From positions 3,249,001 to 3,313,000 of the forward strand of contig CM057476.1 of the NCBI GenBank assembly GCA_030035585.1: 64,000 bases of DNA, read 5' to 3'. The notes beneath the pieces were generated by a model, which saw nothing but the letters and a program-made list of their open reading frames with translations, had not been told where the DNA came from and ran no database searches. Made by a program: the position numbers and the translations under genes. This DNA comes from Dugong dugon (taxonomy: Eukaryota > Chordata > Mammalia > Sirenia > Dugongidae). This document shows positions 11,165-21,814 of the stretch, in pieces (the first letter of the stretch is position 1; the number at the start of each line of letters is the position of its first letter).

Positions 11165-11215
11165 AAGCACACATGACCACTCAATACATGTTAGGTGTGG
11201 CTCAGTGCCAACTAA

Positions 11216-12118
11216 CTATAACTGTAACAATACGGCTATTGTTGCTGTTGTGTTAATGCACCAAAGTAAGGGCATGCCAATATGAAAAGAGCAGAAACAC
11301 TAAAGATCAGAATTAGAAGAGTTTTGGGAATCTAGCCCAATTCCCCCACTCTACAGATGGAAACACTGAGGCCAAAAGGCATCTATTAGTAGCCCACCCG
11401 AAGAAAAAGCCTGCTGCAGAATTTAGCAGGAATCAAGTACAGAAAGGAATCATCAGACCGTTCTCATCCAGACAGGAAGTTTCCACCCCTTGCCTGCATT
11501 TTGAATTCCTCTTTGTTGTGAATCAGGGATGGCAGAATTTTCTTAACTCTAAAAAGTGTACATCAAACTCTCAGCCGATGAACTCCCAAAGCCTCACATG
11601 GACAAAATGCATCTTCAAACACGAGCTCTGCTGTATTGAGGTCAATGATAGCCTTCAACTTTTCTTCACTTCCTTTAGGAGAAATTATTATTTAAGGATG
11701 GAAAGCATCGAAAGTAAGGCCTTGAGAGTTAATGGCACCATTTTGGCTCAATGCCATTGCTTCCGAGAACCTGAATAATGAGACACTTTTTACCCTTCAT
11801 GTTTCAACAATGCTTGAGGTAATGGCAGAGCTATTACCCCAGGCTCCGACTGAAGAGGCCTTCTCCAACGCTTTGCGACTGGTTAAGCGGGACGAACAAA
11901 AAGACACTCAGGAGAACAGCGCAGATGGAAAGCTCCATGGAAGTGTGTTCTCTATTCAAAGGAAGACGGCAGCCAGCCCGGGCTTGGAGTCACCTAGCCC
12001 CCACCGTAAGCGAAGATCTTTGGGCAGGTGGCCTCCACTGGAGCCATCAGTGTCTCTGCAGAGGACAAGGTTACTCACGGCTCCCCTGTCAAACGTCAAA
12101 ACCAGGAGGCTGAGAAAT
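11216..12118. other. Unique DNA with MIR-like trace
   Basis: A 'ctacagatggaaacactgag' block at 11340-11385 resembles a MIR-class relic. The 172-codon frame 11732-12250 runs out of this DNA into an L1M end and shows no domain, so I do not call it. Confidence 0.5.
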
Positions 12119-12475
12119 GAAGTTCTGATACAGGCCACGACATGGACGGACCTTGACAACGTGATGCCGGGTGAAAGAAGTCTTGTAGCCAAAGGACAAA
12201 CACTGTACAATCCCACTTACGTGCAATATCAAGAACAGGCAAATGCATAGAGACCAAAGTTTATTAGTGGTTACCAGGGCTGAGGGCAGGGGAGAAATGG
12301 CGAGTTATTGTTTGGGGTGACGAAAACGTTCTAGAAATGGATAGTGGTGATGGCTGCATAACACGGTGAATGTGATTAAGGTCACTGAATTGTACACTTG
12401 AAAATGGTTAAAATGGTGGACTTTTTATATATTTTGCCACAATAAGGTTTTTAAAAAACACACACAAAAAAAAAT
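12119..12475 (+). mobile_element. L1M 3' end with A-rich tail
   Basis: Sense L1 3' terminus: 'catggacggaccttgacaac', 'tattagtggttaccagggc', 'cactgaattgtacacttg', 'ttttgccacaataaggt', then an A-rich stretch. Its divergence indicates an old subfamily. Confidence 0.8.
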
Positions 12476-12581
12476 ACGAGGTTGCCAATTGCCAACATCC
12501 TCCCCTCCATATACCCTCTGCACCTCTGAGGCATGTGGGTCAGATCCCGGGCTCCTGAGTCCCTCTTGGGAGGGTGGCCTT

Positions 12582-13465
12582 GATTACCGTAACTTTGTAG
12601 TATGCTTTGAAATGGGGAAGTGTAAGTCTTCCAAATTTGTTCCTTTCCAAGATTGTTTTGGCTATTCTGGGTGTCTTGCATTTCCATATGAATTTTAGGA
12701 TCAGTTTGTTTTTTTTTTTTTTTTTGCATAGAAGCCAGCTGGGATTTTGGTAAGGATTGCATTGCATCCGTAGATTAAACTGGGGTATACTGCCATCCTT
12801 CTTGTTCCAAAACACTGGGTTTCTTTCCAATTATTCACATATTTAATTACTTTCAACCATGGTTTGTAGTTTTCAGAGTGTAAGTCTTATTAAATTTATT
12901 CCTAGGTATTTTTTTGACGCTCTTGTAAATGGATTGTTTTCTTAATTTCCTTTTCAGATTGCTCATTGCTAGTGTATAGAAACACAATTGATTTTTTTGT
13001 ACATTGATCTCATATCCTGCAACCTTGTTTAACTCCTTTTTTAGCTCTAATCATCTTTTAGTGGATTTCTTAGGATTTTATGCAACATCAAGTCATCTGC
13101 AAAGACAGAGAGTTTTGCCTCCTCCTTTCCGATATGGATGCCTCTTGTTTATTTTTCTTGCCTAATTGCCGTGACAAAGAGCCCCGCTGGCACCCTGGTT
13201 AAGCACTCGGCTGCTAACCAAAAGGTCGGTGGTTCTAACCCATCAGCCGCTCCTTGGGAGAAAGATGTGGCAGTCTGCTTCTAAGCAAAGATTATAGCCT
13301 TGGAAACCCTATGGGGAAGTTCTACTCTGTCCCATAGGGTTGCTATGAGTCAGAATTGACTCGCTGGCAATGGACTTTTTAAATTGACTAGGCTAGAACC
13401 TCCAGTACAATGTTGAATAGAAGTGGCAAGAGTAACCATCTTTTCTTTGTTCCCAATCTTCCAGA
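12582..13465 (-). pseudogene. L1 ORF2 fragment, split by a SINE
   Basis: The minus strand encodes part of the L1 ORF2 protein downstream of the catalytic core. Residues include '[20 protein letters not shown]' and '[14 protein letters not shown]', in a frame running 12830 down to 12540. Further upstream the plus strand shows the complement of ORF2 DNA ('catatcctgcaaccttgttt', 'cagtacaatgttgaatag'). Stops and an AfroSINE at 13179-13376 break it. It lacks both ORF2 ends, so it is a dead fragment. Confidence 0.85.
13179..13376 (+). mobile_element. AfroSINE subtype I-long
   Basis: The copy starts 'gagccccgctggcacc', carries 'ggctgctaaccaaaaggtcg' and the long centre 'gtggcagtctgcttc', and ends 'gactcgctggcaatgg'. 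It interrupts L1 ORF2, which resumes at 'gctagaacctccag'. Confidence 0.92.
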
Positions 13466-13566
13466 TTCCATTTTGTAGACTGAAGTGGGTAAGACATACA
13501 AGGTTTCTGATTTTATGGAGTGTATAGTTAAGTACTAAAAAAAAAAAAAAAAACTTAACTGTAAGT

Positions 13567-13774
13567 AAGTTCCTGGGTGGTGCAAATGGTTAACGCCTTG
13601 GCTGCTAACAGAAAGGTTGGAGGTTCAAGTCCATCCAGAGGCACCTTGGAAGAAAGGCCTGGCAATCTACTTCTGAAAATCAGCCATTGAAAACTCTATG
13701 GAGCACACTTCTACCCTGACACATACGGGGGCACCATGAGCCGGAGTTGACTCCACGGCAACTGGTTTGGTTTA
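13567..13774 (+). mobile_element. AfroSINE subtype II
   Basis: Full copy from 'aagttcctgggtggtgc' to 'cggcaactggtttggttt'. An 18-19 nt A-run lies 20 bp upstream at about 13537-13555. Confidence 0.92.
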
Positions 13775-14769
13775 TAGTGAAGTATGGGGATCCGTTTCTC
13801 CAAAATAATAGCATAAGAAAAATCTGTGGATCCTTGTAGAACTTGCGGATCCTAGGGAACTCAAAGACCTGAAGGGGGACTGGGAAGGACTGTGAATCAC
13901 CAGTCCAGAGGAGACCATCAGAAACATGGCTCAGAGGGGATGCTGCTGGCAGCAGGGCAGCGAGGCAGGGCAGACTGAGAGAGGCAACCTGAGCTGGTGG
14001 GCTGGTGACCTCAGGACCACCCAGAGTCCTTGACAAGGAGCCAGGAGTGGTCGTCCAAGACCCACGATGTGACTGGGTGCTGAGTCCCAGGACAGGGATG
14101 AGCTCAGGGCGAGGCATGCAGACGGGCGTCAAGCACACCAGAACTGACTGGAACAGGCGCAAGCTGAGGACAAGGTGAAAAGGGCCCCACATGGCTTAAG
14201 GAAAGCTTCTTAAGTGCCCGGAGTGCTTGCAGAATTTATAAGGCTGCTTACAGTTTAGATTGGCACCACAGAGAAGGCACAGAAATAGTGAGGGACTCAT
14301 CCTTCATTGACCCTCGTTCCCCTGGGTCCAGTCGGCCAGCCGACACTGCCGGGAACAGACGTGCTCCTCTGTGCTGGTGGGGGCAGGGCGGCTTGGAGCA
14401 AACTTCATGGACAGAATCAGTCGGTAATTCTGAACTTATTAAGATGCCGGAAATGTTCAATTGCCGCCTAATCCATCAACCTCAAAGTTGTCATTCTCCA
14501 AGAACACTGGAGGCGCCAGATAGTAAGCTGGTTAAATTTATCCCGCAGCCCTTTGTCTTCAGCCAACATCCCTGCTCCTTGTCATTGATAATGGTGCCTA
14601 CGATGGTGCGGCTGGTTTTGTTTTGCCCACAAAACGTCTTCACAGCCACCTTTTGTTTGCCCACCTCAGAGAACAGCACTGTGGTGAAGAGTTCGGTCTC
14701 CACGTCAGACTAAGCCAGGCTGGAAGCCCAGCTCCTGTCTTTCCTGACACTGCTTGGTGGACAGGCCCC
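13775..14769. other. Unique DNA, no gene seen
   Basis: A 170-codon minus frame (13680-14192) overlaps the SINE and has no domain. A smaller minus frame (14491-14703) has protein-like composition but no recognised match. No splice-bounded exon structure is apparent. Confidence 0.5.
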
Positions 14770-14895
14770 TTCCAACCGAGCCTTGGTTTCCTCATCTGAA
14801 AAATGGGGATTAGAACAGCACCAGCTCATATAGTTATAAATTAAACGAGAAAACGCAGGCAGAGTGTTTAGTGCGAGGTTGGCATAAGTCATCAC
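14770..14895 (+). mobile_element. MIR fragment
   Basis: Sense MIR text 'ccttggtttcctcatctg' and 'aaaatggggattagaacag', then 'agagtgtttagtgcgagg'. Confidence 0.65.
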
Positions 14896-15138
14896 CAAAG
14901 CAAGTGTAGTTGTTGATGCAGATGAACTATCCCATGGGACAGAAAGGGCAAATAGTGTTTATTAAACAGATTCAGATTTGGAAACTGGGGATTAAGGACT
15001 CCTAGAATCACACCAACCACTACAGGAGCAGAGCTAGTTCTTATTACCTCCAAACCAGAAACCAAACCAGTTGCCATAGCCTGCGACCGATGGTAACCCC
15101 ACGTGTGTCAGAGCAGAGCAGGGCTTCATAGGGCTTTT

Positions 15139-15760
15139 TTTTTTTTTTTTTTTTTTTTGTAATTGAGAATATACACAGCAGAACATACACCAATTCAACA
15201 ATTTCTATGTGTACAATTCAGGGCCTTGATTACTTTCCTCAAGTTGTCCAACCATTCTCATCCTCCTTTTCTGAGCTGTTCCTCCCCCATTAACATAAAC
15301 TCACTGCCCCTTAGGTTCCTATATAATCTTTCAAGTTGCTGTTGTCAATTTGATCCCATACAGATAGTTCTTAAAAAAGCATTATGTTCAAGACATTTTT
15401 TTTAGTAGTTAAGCTTAACTATGGGTTTAAGAAGATTTCAGGGAATATTTTTTGTTTAAGGTTTAAAGAGAAACCCTGGTGGTAGAGTGGTTAAAAGTTT
15501 GGCTGCTAACCAAAAGGTCAGCAGGAATCCACCAGGTGATCCTTAGAAACCTTATGGGGCAATTCTACTCTGTCCTATAGGGTCGCTGTGAGTTGGAATC
15601 GATTCGATGGCAGTGGGTTTGGTTTTTCAGATTTTGAGGGCAATAGTTTCAGGGGTTCATCCTGCCTCCATAGCTCTAGACAGTCTGAATTCCATGAGAA
15701 TTTTAAATTCTGTTCTGCATTTTCCCCCTTTCAATCAAGATTCTTCTATAGACTCTCTGA
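15139..15760 (-). mobile_element. L1-A 3'UTR fragment, middle level of a nest
   Basis: It starts from a long T-run (complement of poly(A)), passes 'gagaatatacacagcagaac' and 'tcctcccccattaacataaa', breaks at 15468, resumes at 15628 ('gggcaatagtttcagggg') and ends 'tcttctatagactctctg'. It entered the outer SINE next to its 'catagggct' motif. Confidence 0.82.
15469..15627 (+). mobile_element. AfroSINE subtype I-short, inner level
   Basis: 'gagaaaccctggtggtag' to 'gatggcagtgggtttgg', lacking the long centre. It splits L1-A at its 'gtttaaag' motif and is the youngest of three nested elements. Confidence 0.9.
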
Positions 15761-15813
15761 TTTTTCGGTTAGCAGCAAAGTGCATTAACTGTTTGCACCA
15801 CCCGGGGACTCCC

Positions 15814-16327
15814 CCATTCTCCTGATTTATAATTCAATATTCTTCCCACTACATTACACACAGCCTTTTTACTTTGTGATTGTAACTTAAAAGTGATCAG
15901 TGGCTATGTCAACACTAAAGCAACGTCAACCACTCTTTCTAAAGAGAATTTGTGATGATAACCTAATATCCAATGTGGCAATCATTGCCCCATTGCTCTA
16001 CCATTGAGGATCCCCAGGAGCTTCTTCAATCCCCAGATGAGTCCACTGGGGTGGGAAATTCCATCCACAAAGTCATTCTTTCAAAATATGGTGGGAAGGG
16101 AGCAGAGGTGTGGGAGGGGAGACACACGCGTTTGACGTTGTCTAAGAGCTGTTATGGTGGCCAAGTGTTCTCTGGGAACATCAGCAGGGCTTCTGGGGCC
16201 AGGAGGGGGGAAGAAAGCCCCGGTGATGTTCTGTCCCTAAAACACAAGCTGTGATCTAGAATCACACTACCGTACAGAACAGAGCTAGTTTTGAGGCCAA
16301 TCCTAAACTCTTGACTCAAAACCCCAT
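15814..16327. other. Unique DNA, no gene seen
   Basis: No repeat or gene recognised. The best frame is 93 codons (15973-16254) without features. Confidence 0.55.
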
Positions 16328-16738
16328 CTGTTTCACTGGTGGAACAACAGTTAATCGCTCAGCTGCTAACCAATAGTTTGTCGGTTTGAACCCACCCAGC
16401 AGCTCTGCAGGAGAAAGACCTGGTGGTCTGCTCTTGTAAAGATTCCAAAGAACCAAATGTGTTGCTGTTGAGTTGATTCAGACTCATAGCAACCCTACAG
16501 GACAAAGCAGAACCACCGCATAGGGTTTCCAAGGCTATAAGTCTTCAAGGAAGCAGACCGCCACATCTTTCTCCCTTTCAGCGGGTGGTGGGTTCGAACC
16601 ACCGACCTTTCAGTTAGAAGATGAGTGCTTTAACCACTGCTCCACCAGGGCTCCCTAGAAAACCCTGTGGAGCAGTTCTACTCTGTCAAATGGGGTTGCT
16701 ATGAGTTGAAATCAACTCATTGGCACCTAACAAAAACA
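16328..16738 (+). mobile_element. AfroSINE subtype I-long, split by another SINE
   Basis: The head and centre at 16328-16444 end at 'cttgtaaagatt'. The tail resumes at 16656 ('agaaaaccctgtggagcag') and ends 'ggcacctaacaaaaac'. The break is in the centre motif 'gtaaagattacag'. Confidence 0.9.
16446..16655 (-). mobile_element. AfroSINE subtype I-long, inside a SINE
   Basis: Full antisense copy from 'gttgctgttgagttgattc' to 'tccaccagggctccct'. Its orientation is opposite to its host, so the two can pair as a hairpin in RNA. Confidence 0.92.
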
Positions 16739-16938
16739 GGTGTTCACCGAGGTAGAGTGATGTAGGGATTTTATTTCACAAGTTATCCCCCCATTAGCCC
16801 ACCATTGATTCTCCCTGCTCCACGCTGAGTCCCCTTAAACAGACTTCACTTAGACTGTATTTTAAAGAAATGGGGAAAACGTGAATGGTGAGTCTGGACT
16901 GTAAGCTAGTGGTTCTCAGTCTTTTAGGGGTTCATTTT

Positions 16939-17108
16939 GGAGCCCTGGTGGTCCAGTGGATAAGAGCTCGGCTGCTAACCAAAGGTCAGCAGTTCGAATC
17001 CATCAGGTGCTCCTTGGAAACACTATGGGGCAGTTCTACTCTGTCCTGTAGGGTCACTGTGAGTTGGAATCGACTTGACAGCAGTGGGTTTGGTTTGGTT
17101 TTGGTTTG
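16939..17108 (+). mobile_element. AfroSINE subtype I-short
   Basis: Near-consensus short form: 'ggagccctggtggtccag', 'ggctgctaaccaaaggtc', 'agttcgaatccatcagg', then directly 'ctccttggaaacactatgg' without the long centre. The tail is (ttggttt)n-like. Confidence 0.94.
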
Positions 17109-17334
17109 ATGTACTTTACCATGACAATTTTGGTGGCACGCAAATGAACTAAGGGTGAACTCTAGTTTTTTTGTTGTCTGTTTGCAGAAAAAGCCCGTTT
17201 TGGTACGCTGTAAGAAATTCCAGTCACTATACTATTCACTTGGTGGCTCTTTAACAGGATGATGCTCTTGAGCACCTGCCCATGACCTCTTATATGCTCA
17301 CAAAAAAGATTTCAAATGTTCTGATATATCTATG

Positions 17335-17548
17335 GAGTGTCAGGGCAGTGCAAATGGTTAACGCTCCTGGCTGCCAACCAAAATGTTGGAAGTTCGAGTC
17401 CACCCAGAAGTGTCTTGGAGGGAAGATCTGGAGGTCTACTTCTGAAAAACCAGCCATTGAAAACCCTATGAAGTACAGTTCTACTCTGACACATGTGGGG
17501 TCGCCAGGAGTTGGAGTTGACTCCGTGGCAACTGGTATTTTTGGCTTT
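17335..17548 (+). mobile_element. AfroSINE subtype II
   Basis: From 'agtgtcagggcagtgcaaat' through 'agttcgagtccacccagaag' to 'ctccgtggcaactggtattt'. Confidence 0.92.
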
Positions 17549-17949
17549 TAAATGTTACTTCAATTAAAAAAAAAAGCTATCGCAAAAGTCAGAAGTCCAG
17601 GAGAGATAAAAGTAGCTCGGACTTGGGAGGCTGACGTAAAATCTGTAAGAAGTGGTTAAATTCTCCGTTGGAGAGCTAGGAAGAGCATAGTGAAATAGAC
17701 CAGAGAGGAGGGGGACCAAGTGCCATCTAACGGGTGGCTGGTGGGAACCAGGAGAAGCAGGGAGGAAGACAAGGCAAACAGGCTTCCCCTCACGCCGTGC
17801 TGAGTGCACCTCCATCTGCAGGGAGCTGGCTGCGTGTGAACAGCACAACTAAGCAGTTACAACTGCCCCATGCGTCCTGCTGTCTGTTTCTTCACTGTTG
17901 ATGCCAAGTGGGTTCAGGTAGGAAGTTCCTAGACTGGACCTGCTGTTGA
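17549..17949. other. Unique DNA, no gene seen
   Basis: It begins with a 10-nt A-run and is otherwise unassigned. A 94-codon minus frame shows no domain. Confidence 0.5.
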
Positions 17950-18284
17950 TCACTGCAGGTGAGTCAGCCCTCTGCCCCACGGCGACCCCAGGCACACGGG
18001 AATGAAACACTGCCTGGCCCTGCACCATCCCCATGACCAGTTGCAGGTCAGACCATTGTGATCCACAGGGTATTCAGAGGCTCGTTTCCAGAAGTAGATC
18101 ACCAGGCCTTTCTTCCTAGTTCATCTTAGTCTAGAAGCTCCGCTAAAACCTGTTCAGCATCACAGCAACACGCAAGCCTCCAGTGACAGACAGGTGGTGG
18201 CTGTGCTTGAGGTGCATCAGCCGGGAATCAAACCCAGGTCACCGGCATGGAAGGCGAGAACTCTACCCCTGAGCCTCCAGTGCC
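17950..18284 (-). mobile_element. Gly-type SINE, near full length
   Basis: Read on the minus strand it begins with a tRNA-Gly-like head (complement 'aaggcgagaactctaccc', B-box complement 'gggaatcaaaccca'). It continues with 'cagcatcacagcaacacgc', the RTE 5'UTR-like linker 'ggcctttcttcctagttc' and the RTE-like tail. Confidence 0.85.
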
Positions 18285-18717
18285 TCACTGGACTGGAGAA
18301 GGAACTCACAAGCTCAGGAGCATTCTGACTCTTCAGCATCACTGTGTCCTTGGATTTCACACTAGTTCCAGCACTGGAAGTGCTGAATTGTGGGTGTGTG
18401 CGTGCATGTTTGTGTAAATGTCTACAAATACATTCTGGCAGCATGGCAGTTACTTTAGTGGCTATAAATTCTGTGCAAAGACCACATTCACGTTACGTGA
18501 ATGAGATAAAATGGTAACCAGAACTTCCTTCGATGCCCAGGGCCCGAGGGGCTGTACCGATCAAAATCTCCTCTCCCTCAGTGCAATTTAGTTGTCACTG
18601 TGTCTTCAGAGACCCTAAGAATATGAGTGAGAAATAAAGCAGAAAGGATGTTGTCAAGGAAACAGAATTCCTCCAGAAATATAAGTCTTCAAATCTCACT
18701 GACCACCGCATCCACAA
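18285..18717. other. Unique DNA, no gene seen
   Basis: No gene or named repeat. A short GT-rich stretch lies at 18390-18425. Confidence 0.5.
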
Positions 18718-18914
18718 GGCCAAAACCAAAAACCAAACCCATTGCAGCTCAGTCGATGCTGATGCATGGCGACCCCATGCGTGTCAGCAGAACTGTGCTC
18801 CATGGGGTTTTCAACAGCGAGGCCTTTCTTCCGAGGTGCCTCTGGGTGGACTCAAACCTCCAACCTTTCAGCTAGCAGCCAAGTGCTTAACTGTTTGCAC
18901 CACCTAAGGACTCA
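18718..18914 (-). mobile_element. AfroSINE subtype II
   Basis: Antisense copy with tail 'ccaaacccattgcagctc', then 'ctccatggggttttcaaca', and head complement 'tttgcaccacctaaggactc'. A small central deletion is present. Confidence 0.9.
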
Positions 18915-19479
18915 GAAGCCAGGGATCTGGAAAAAAAAATCCACTAGGTGGCTTGTCTGAGGTAAAAAGTACGTTGTTTGTTGGAAGAGCAAGTCTTTGG
19001 CTCTTAGCCTGTGGATACATCTTGGCTCAATTTCTACCCCATTTATTTTCATTTTTAGTATTCAGTTTCATGTGTTCCTTGACGACTTTTTTATACCTGA
19101 GAGTTATTAGATTTCTCCTGCTCTGCCTCACTCACTGTGGTCTCAGAAATGTGCAGACACAAACGTCTGGATGATGCCGTCATTTCTCAGTGTCAGACAA
19201 GGTCGCCCAAGGGCTCGAGATACAGATGACAAGGATCTTCAAAACAGTAATGCTTTGATGTAAGACTGTGAAAAGTGAGTCCAGCGGACGTATCTACCAT
19301 TGCCTCTCCACACAGCCAGTCTGACAATATTCCAGGTCTAGAAGATGTAGCTGGGTGGGCAATGGCTTTCTGCCTCAAAGAATTCTTGCACCGTCCCGTT
19401 TCAAAAATGAAATGGGCCCACAGTGTGTCAATCCCCATCTCCTAAATGAGAACAGAAACCCCTGCGTATCCAGGGAGAG
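18915..19479. other. Unique DNA, no gene seen
   Basis: Short frames only (up to 81 codons). No repeat recognised. Confidence 0.5.
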
Positions 19480-20550
19480 GCTTTTTGTTGTTGTTGTTGT
19501 TGTACTACAGGTGAAGGCTTACAGAACAAATAGTTTCTCATGAAACAGAAGTACACATATTGTTTTATGACATTGGTTAACAACCCCACAACATGTCAAC
19601 CCTCTAACTTCTCAATCTTTTTTTTTTGGTGAAAATACACATAGCCAAAGATACACCATTTCAAAAATTTCTACATGCACAGTCCAGTGACATTGACTAC
19701 GCTCTTCCAATTGTGCTGCTATTCTCACTTAAGATGAAGGCTTACAGAACAAAATCGTTTCTCATTTAACACACATGTTGCCCTATGACAATGGTTAACA
19801 ATCTCACAACACATCAACAATATCCTTACTCAACCTTGGGTTCCCTATCACCAGCTTCCTTGTCCCCTTCTGCCTTCTGGCCCTTGTCACTGGACTACTG
19901 TACCTCGTTAGTCCCATTTGGTTTTACGGGGCTGTCCACTCCCAGGCTGAATGGTGAACCTTGGAGGTAACTTCACCACTGAGCTGAAAGGGTGTCTGGG
20001 GGCCATACTCTTGGGGTTTCTCCAGTCTCCTTTAGGCCAGTAAATCTGGTCTTTTTTTTTGTGAGTTAGAATTACTTTCTACATTCTTCTCCAGCTCTAT
20101 CCAGAACCCTCTGTTGTGATCCTGGTCAGAGCAGTCAGTGGTGGTAGCCGGGCACCGTCTAGCTGTACTGGACTCAGTCCGGTGGAGGCCTTGGTAGCTG
20201 TGGACAATCAGTCCTTCGGACTAATCTTTTCCTTGTATCCTGTTCTCTTCATTCTCCCTTGCTCCCGAAGGGATGAGACCAGTGGAGTATCTTAGATGGC
20301 CGCTCACAGGCTTTTAAGACCCCAGACACTACTCACCAAGGTAGAATGTAGAGCATTGTCTTTATAAGCTGTGTCATGCCAATTGAGCTAGATGTTCCCC
20401 GAGACCATGGTCCCCACAGCCCTCTGCCCAGCAGTTCAGTCCCTCAGGGAGATTGGATGTGTCTATGGAGCTTCCATGACCTTTCCTTGTACAAGTTGTG
20501 CTAGTTTCCCCTGTATTGTGTACTGTCTCACCCTTGATTTGACATTTCAG
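19480..20550 (-). mobile_element. L1 3'UTR, interrupted and partly duplicated
   Basis: The complement of the same long L1 3'UTR as at 9.6 kb ('gaaggcttacagaacaaa', 'gccgggcaccgtctagc', 'atcttagatggccgctcac'). The first ~100 bp occur twice (19509-19615 and 19736-19835), separated by an L1-A-like piece. No ORF2 remains. Confidence 0.8.
19618..19735 (-). mobile_element. L1-A 3'-terminal fragment
   Basis: 'gaaaatacacatagccaaag' then 'cacagtccagtgacattgac' after a T-run matches the L1-A 3' end. Only about 115 bp are present, wedged between two copies of the L1 3'UTR end. Confidence 0.65.
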
Positions 20551-20792
20551 GGTCCAACCTTGAAGCGTTACATGCTATAAACACGATATACGGCGGCTAT
20601 AAAAGGAAAAATGGATGAAAATCAAAACGAGGAGGAGGTGGTAGGGGAAGCTCTGTGCCGTCCGTCAGGAGCCTCCACTGTCTCTGTCAGTCCTCAGCTA
20701 AGATTTGGCCAGGTGGTTGGAAGGGGGAGAATCATAGTTTTGAAACCAAAAACTCTTGCGTGTCGTCTTACTGAGGTGTTCATTAGGAAGTA

Positions 20793-20950
20793 CAGCAGTT
20801 TCTCAACTCTGGTACTCACTGCGGATTTGGGGCCGGTGGGGCTGCCCTGTGCACTGTAAGATGTTTAGCAGCATCCCTGACCTCCACCCCTGGATGCCAA
20901 GAGCACCTCGCCCCTCCCCATTTGTGACAACTCAAAATGTATGTTTACCA
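20793..20950 (-). mobile_element. MER20-like hAT element
   Basis: Antisense MER20 pattern: 'cagcagtttctcaactctgg', 'gtgcactgtaagatgtttag', 'agcatccctgacctccaccc', 'gtgacaactcaaaatgt'. One end is truncated by the A-rich region. Confidence 0.78.
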
Positions 20951-20980
20951 GTAAAAAAAAAAAAAAAAGAAAAGAAAGAA

Positions 20981-21176
20981 AGTTGCCATGGAGTTGACTC
21001 CAACTCACGATGATCTCAGGTGCGTCAGAGTAAAACTGTGTTCCATACGGTTTTCAATGGCTGATTTTTCAGGATCAGATTGCCAGGCCTTTCTTCCAAG
21101 GTGCTTCTGGGTGGGCTTGACCCTCCAAGCTTCTGGTTAGCAGCTGAGTGAGTCCACCATGTGTACCACCCACTGG
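20981..21176 (-). mobile_element. AfroSINE subtype II
   Basis: An A-rich leader (20953-20980) precedes 'agttgccatggagttgact'. The copy ends at the head complement 'gtgtaccacccactgg'. Confidence 0.9.
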
Positions 21177-21814
21177 ATGAAATCCCTCCCTGAAAGGACT
21201 TTGCTCCTGTCCTCGGCCTCCCTGACCTCCTGAAGCTTAGAGAGGCGGAAGTGAGCCTTTTCTGGTTTCCTTAAGAGCCCTAAGTGCTTAAAGATTAAAA
21301 AAAAAAAAACCAACAGTGTTTTTCAATAAACAGCTGACGGCTCAGCTGAGCTGGAAATGCAGTTGTAATCACTGTGGATGAGCACTCATTAAGCATCATC
21401 TGCACAAGGCGCTGCGCGCGAGCTTAGGGGAAATGACGCATTGACCTACTTTGCTCCAAGAGGGAGGCTTCACTCGTTCGGATTTCAGCAGAGTTTGGGG
21501 CCCGTAAGGACTTGGAAAAAACCTACTCATCATCCCAGGAACTCTGGCTTGCAGGGAGAGGAAAAGCTGGAAGGCCTACTAAGGTTATCCTTTTGTCTTG
21601 CTATTTCATTATTTTCTTCTCTGGATGAAACAGCCTGTTGGTACAGTGACATCTCAAATTCCATCTTAGAATGACCTAGGATCAACCTCCATTCTAGAAG
21701 ACCTTCACCACCACTCTGCAGGGAGGTAAATACCCATCCATTGTACTAAATGTTCCAACTCTTCACCCTCCTCCTAGCCCTGGCATGTGGTTGGTAGGGC
21801 CCTTCTATTTGGAG
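21177..21814. other. Unique DNA, no gene seen
   Basis: Contains an A-run at 21297-21309. No gene or named repeat found. Confidence 0.5.

Larger units (their letters stand above)
9240..11215 (+). mobile_element. MIR split by a nested insertion
   Basis: The MIR body 9240-9408 ('cagctctgacactagtagc', 'ttaactggcctggatctcc') is interrupted, and its 3' end resumes at about 11165 ('cactcaatacatgttagg'). The 1.75 kb insert is bounded by a perfect 10-bp duplication aagcacacat at 9409-9418 and 11165-11174. Confidence 0.8.
15052..15813 (-). mobile_element. AfroSINE subtype II, outer level of a nest
   Basis: The tail lies at 15052-15138 ('accaaaccagttgccatag') and the head end at 15761-15813 ('cggttagcagcaaagtgc', 'caccacccggggactcc'). 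The centre is missing and replaced by an L1-A insertion that itself holds a SINE. The loss of about 80 bp suggests a deletion at insertion. Confidence 0.82.

Noticed and set aside
11732-12250. 172-codon frame
   Set aside because: Its 3' third is the L1M 3' end. The rest has no homology I can recognise.
13680-14192. 170-codon minus frame
   Set aside because: It starts or ends within an AfroSINE and has no domain. The leucine/proline-rich start is compatible with chance.
14491-14703. 70-codon minus-strand frame with protein-like composition (contains 'VAVKTFCGQNKTSRTIVGTI')
   Set aside because: I cannot match it to any family, a stop lies just upstream (tag near 14709), and no splice sites or flanking exons are evident. 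A translated search against mammalian proteins would decide whether it is a pseudogene piece.
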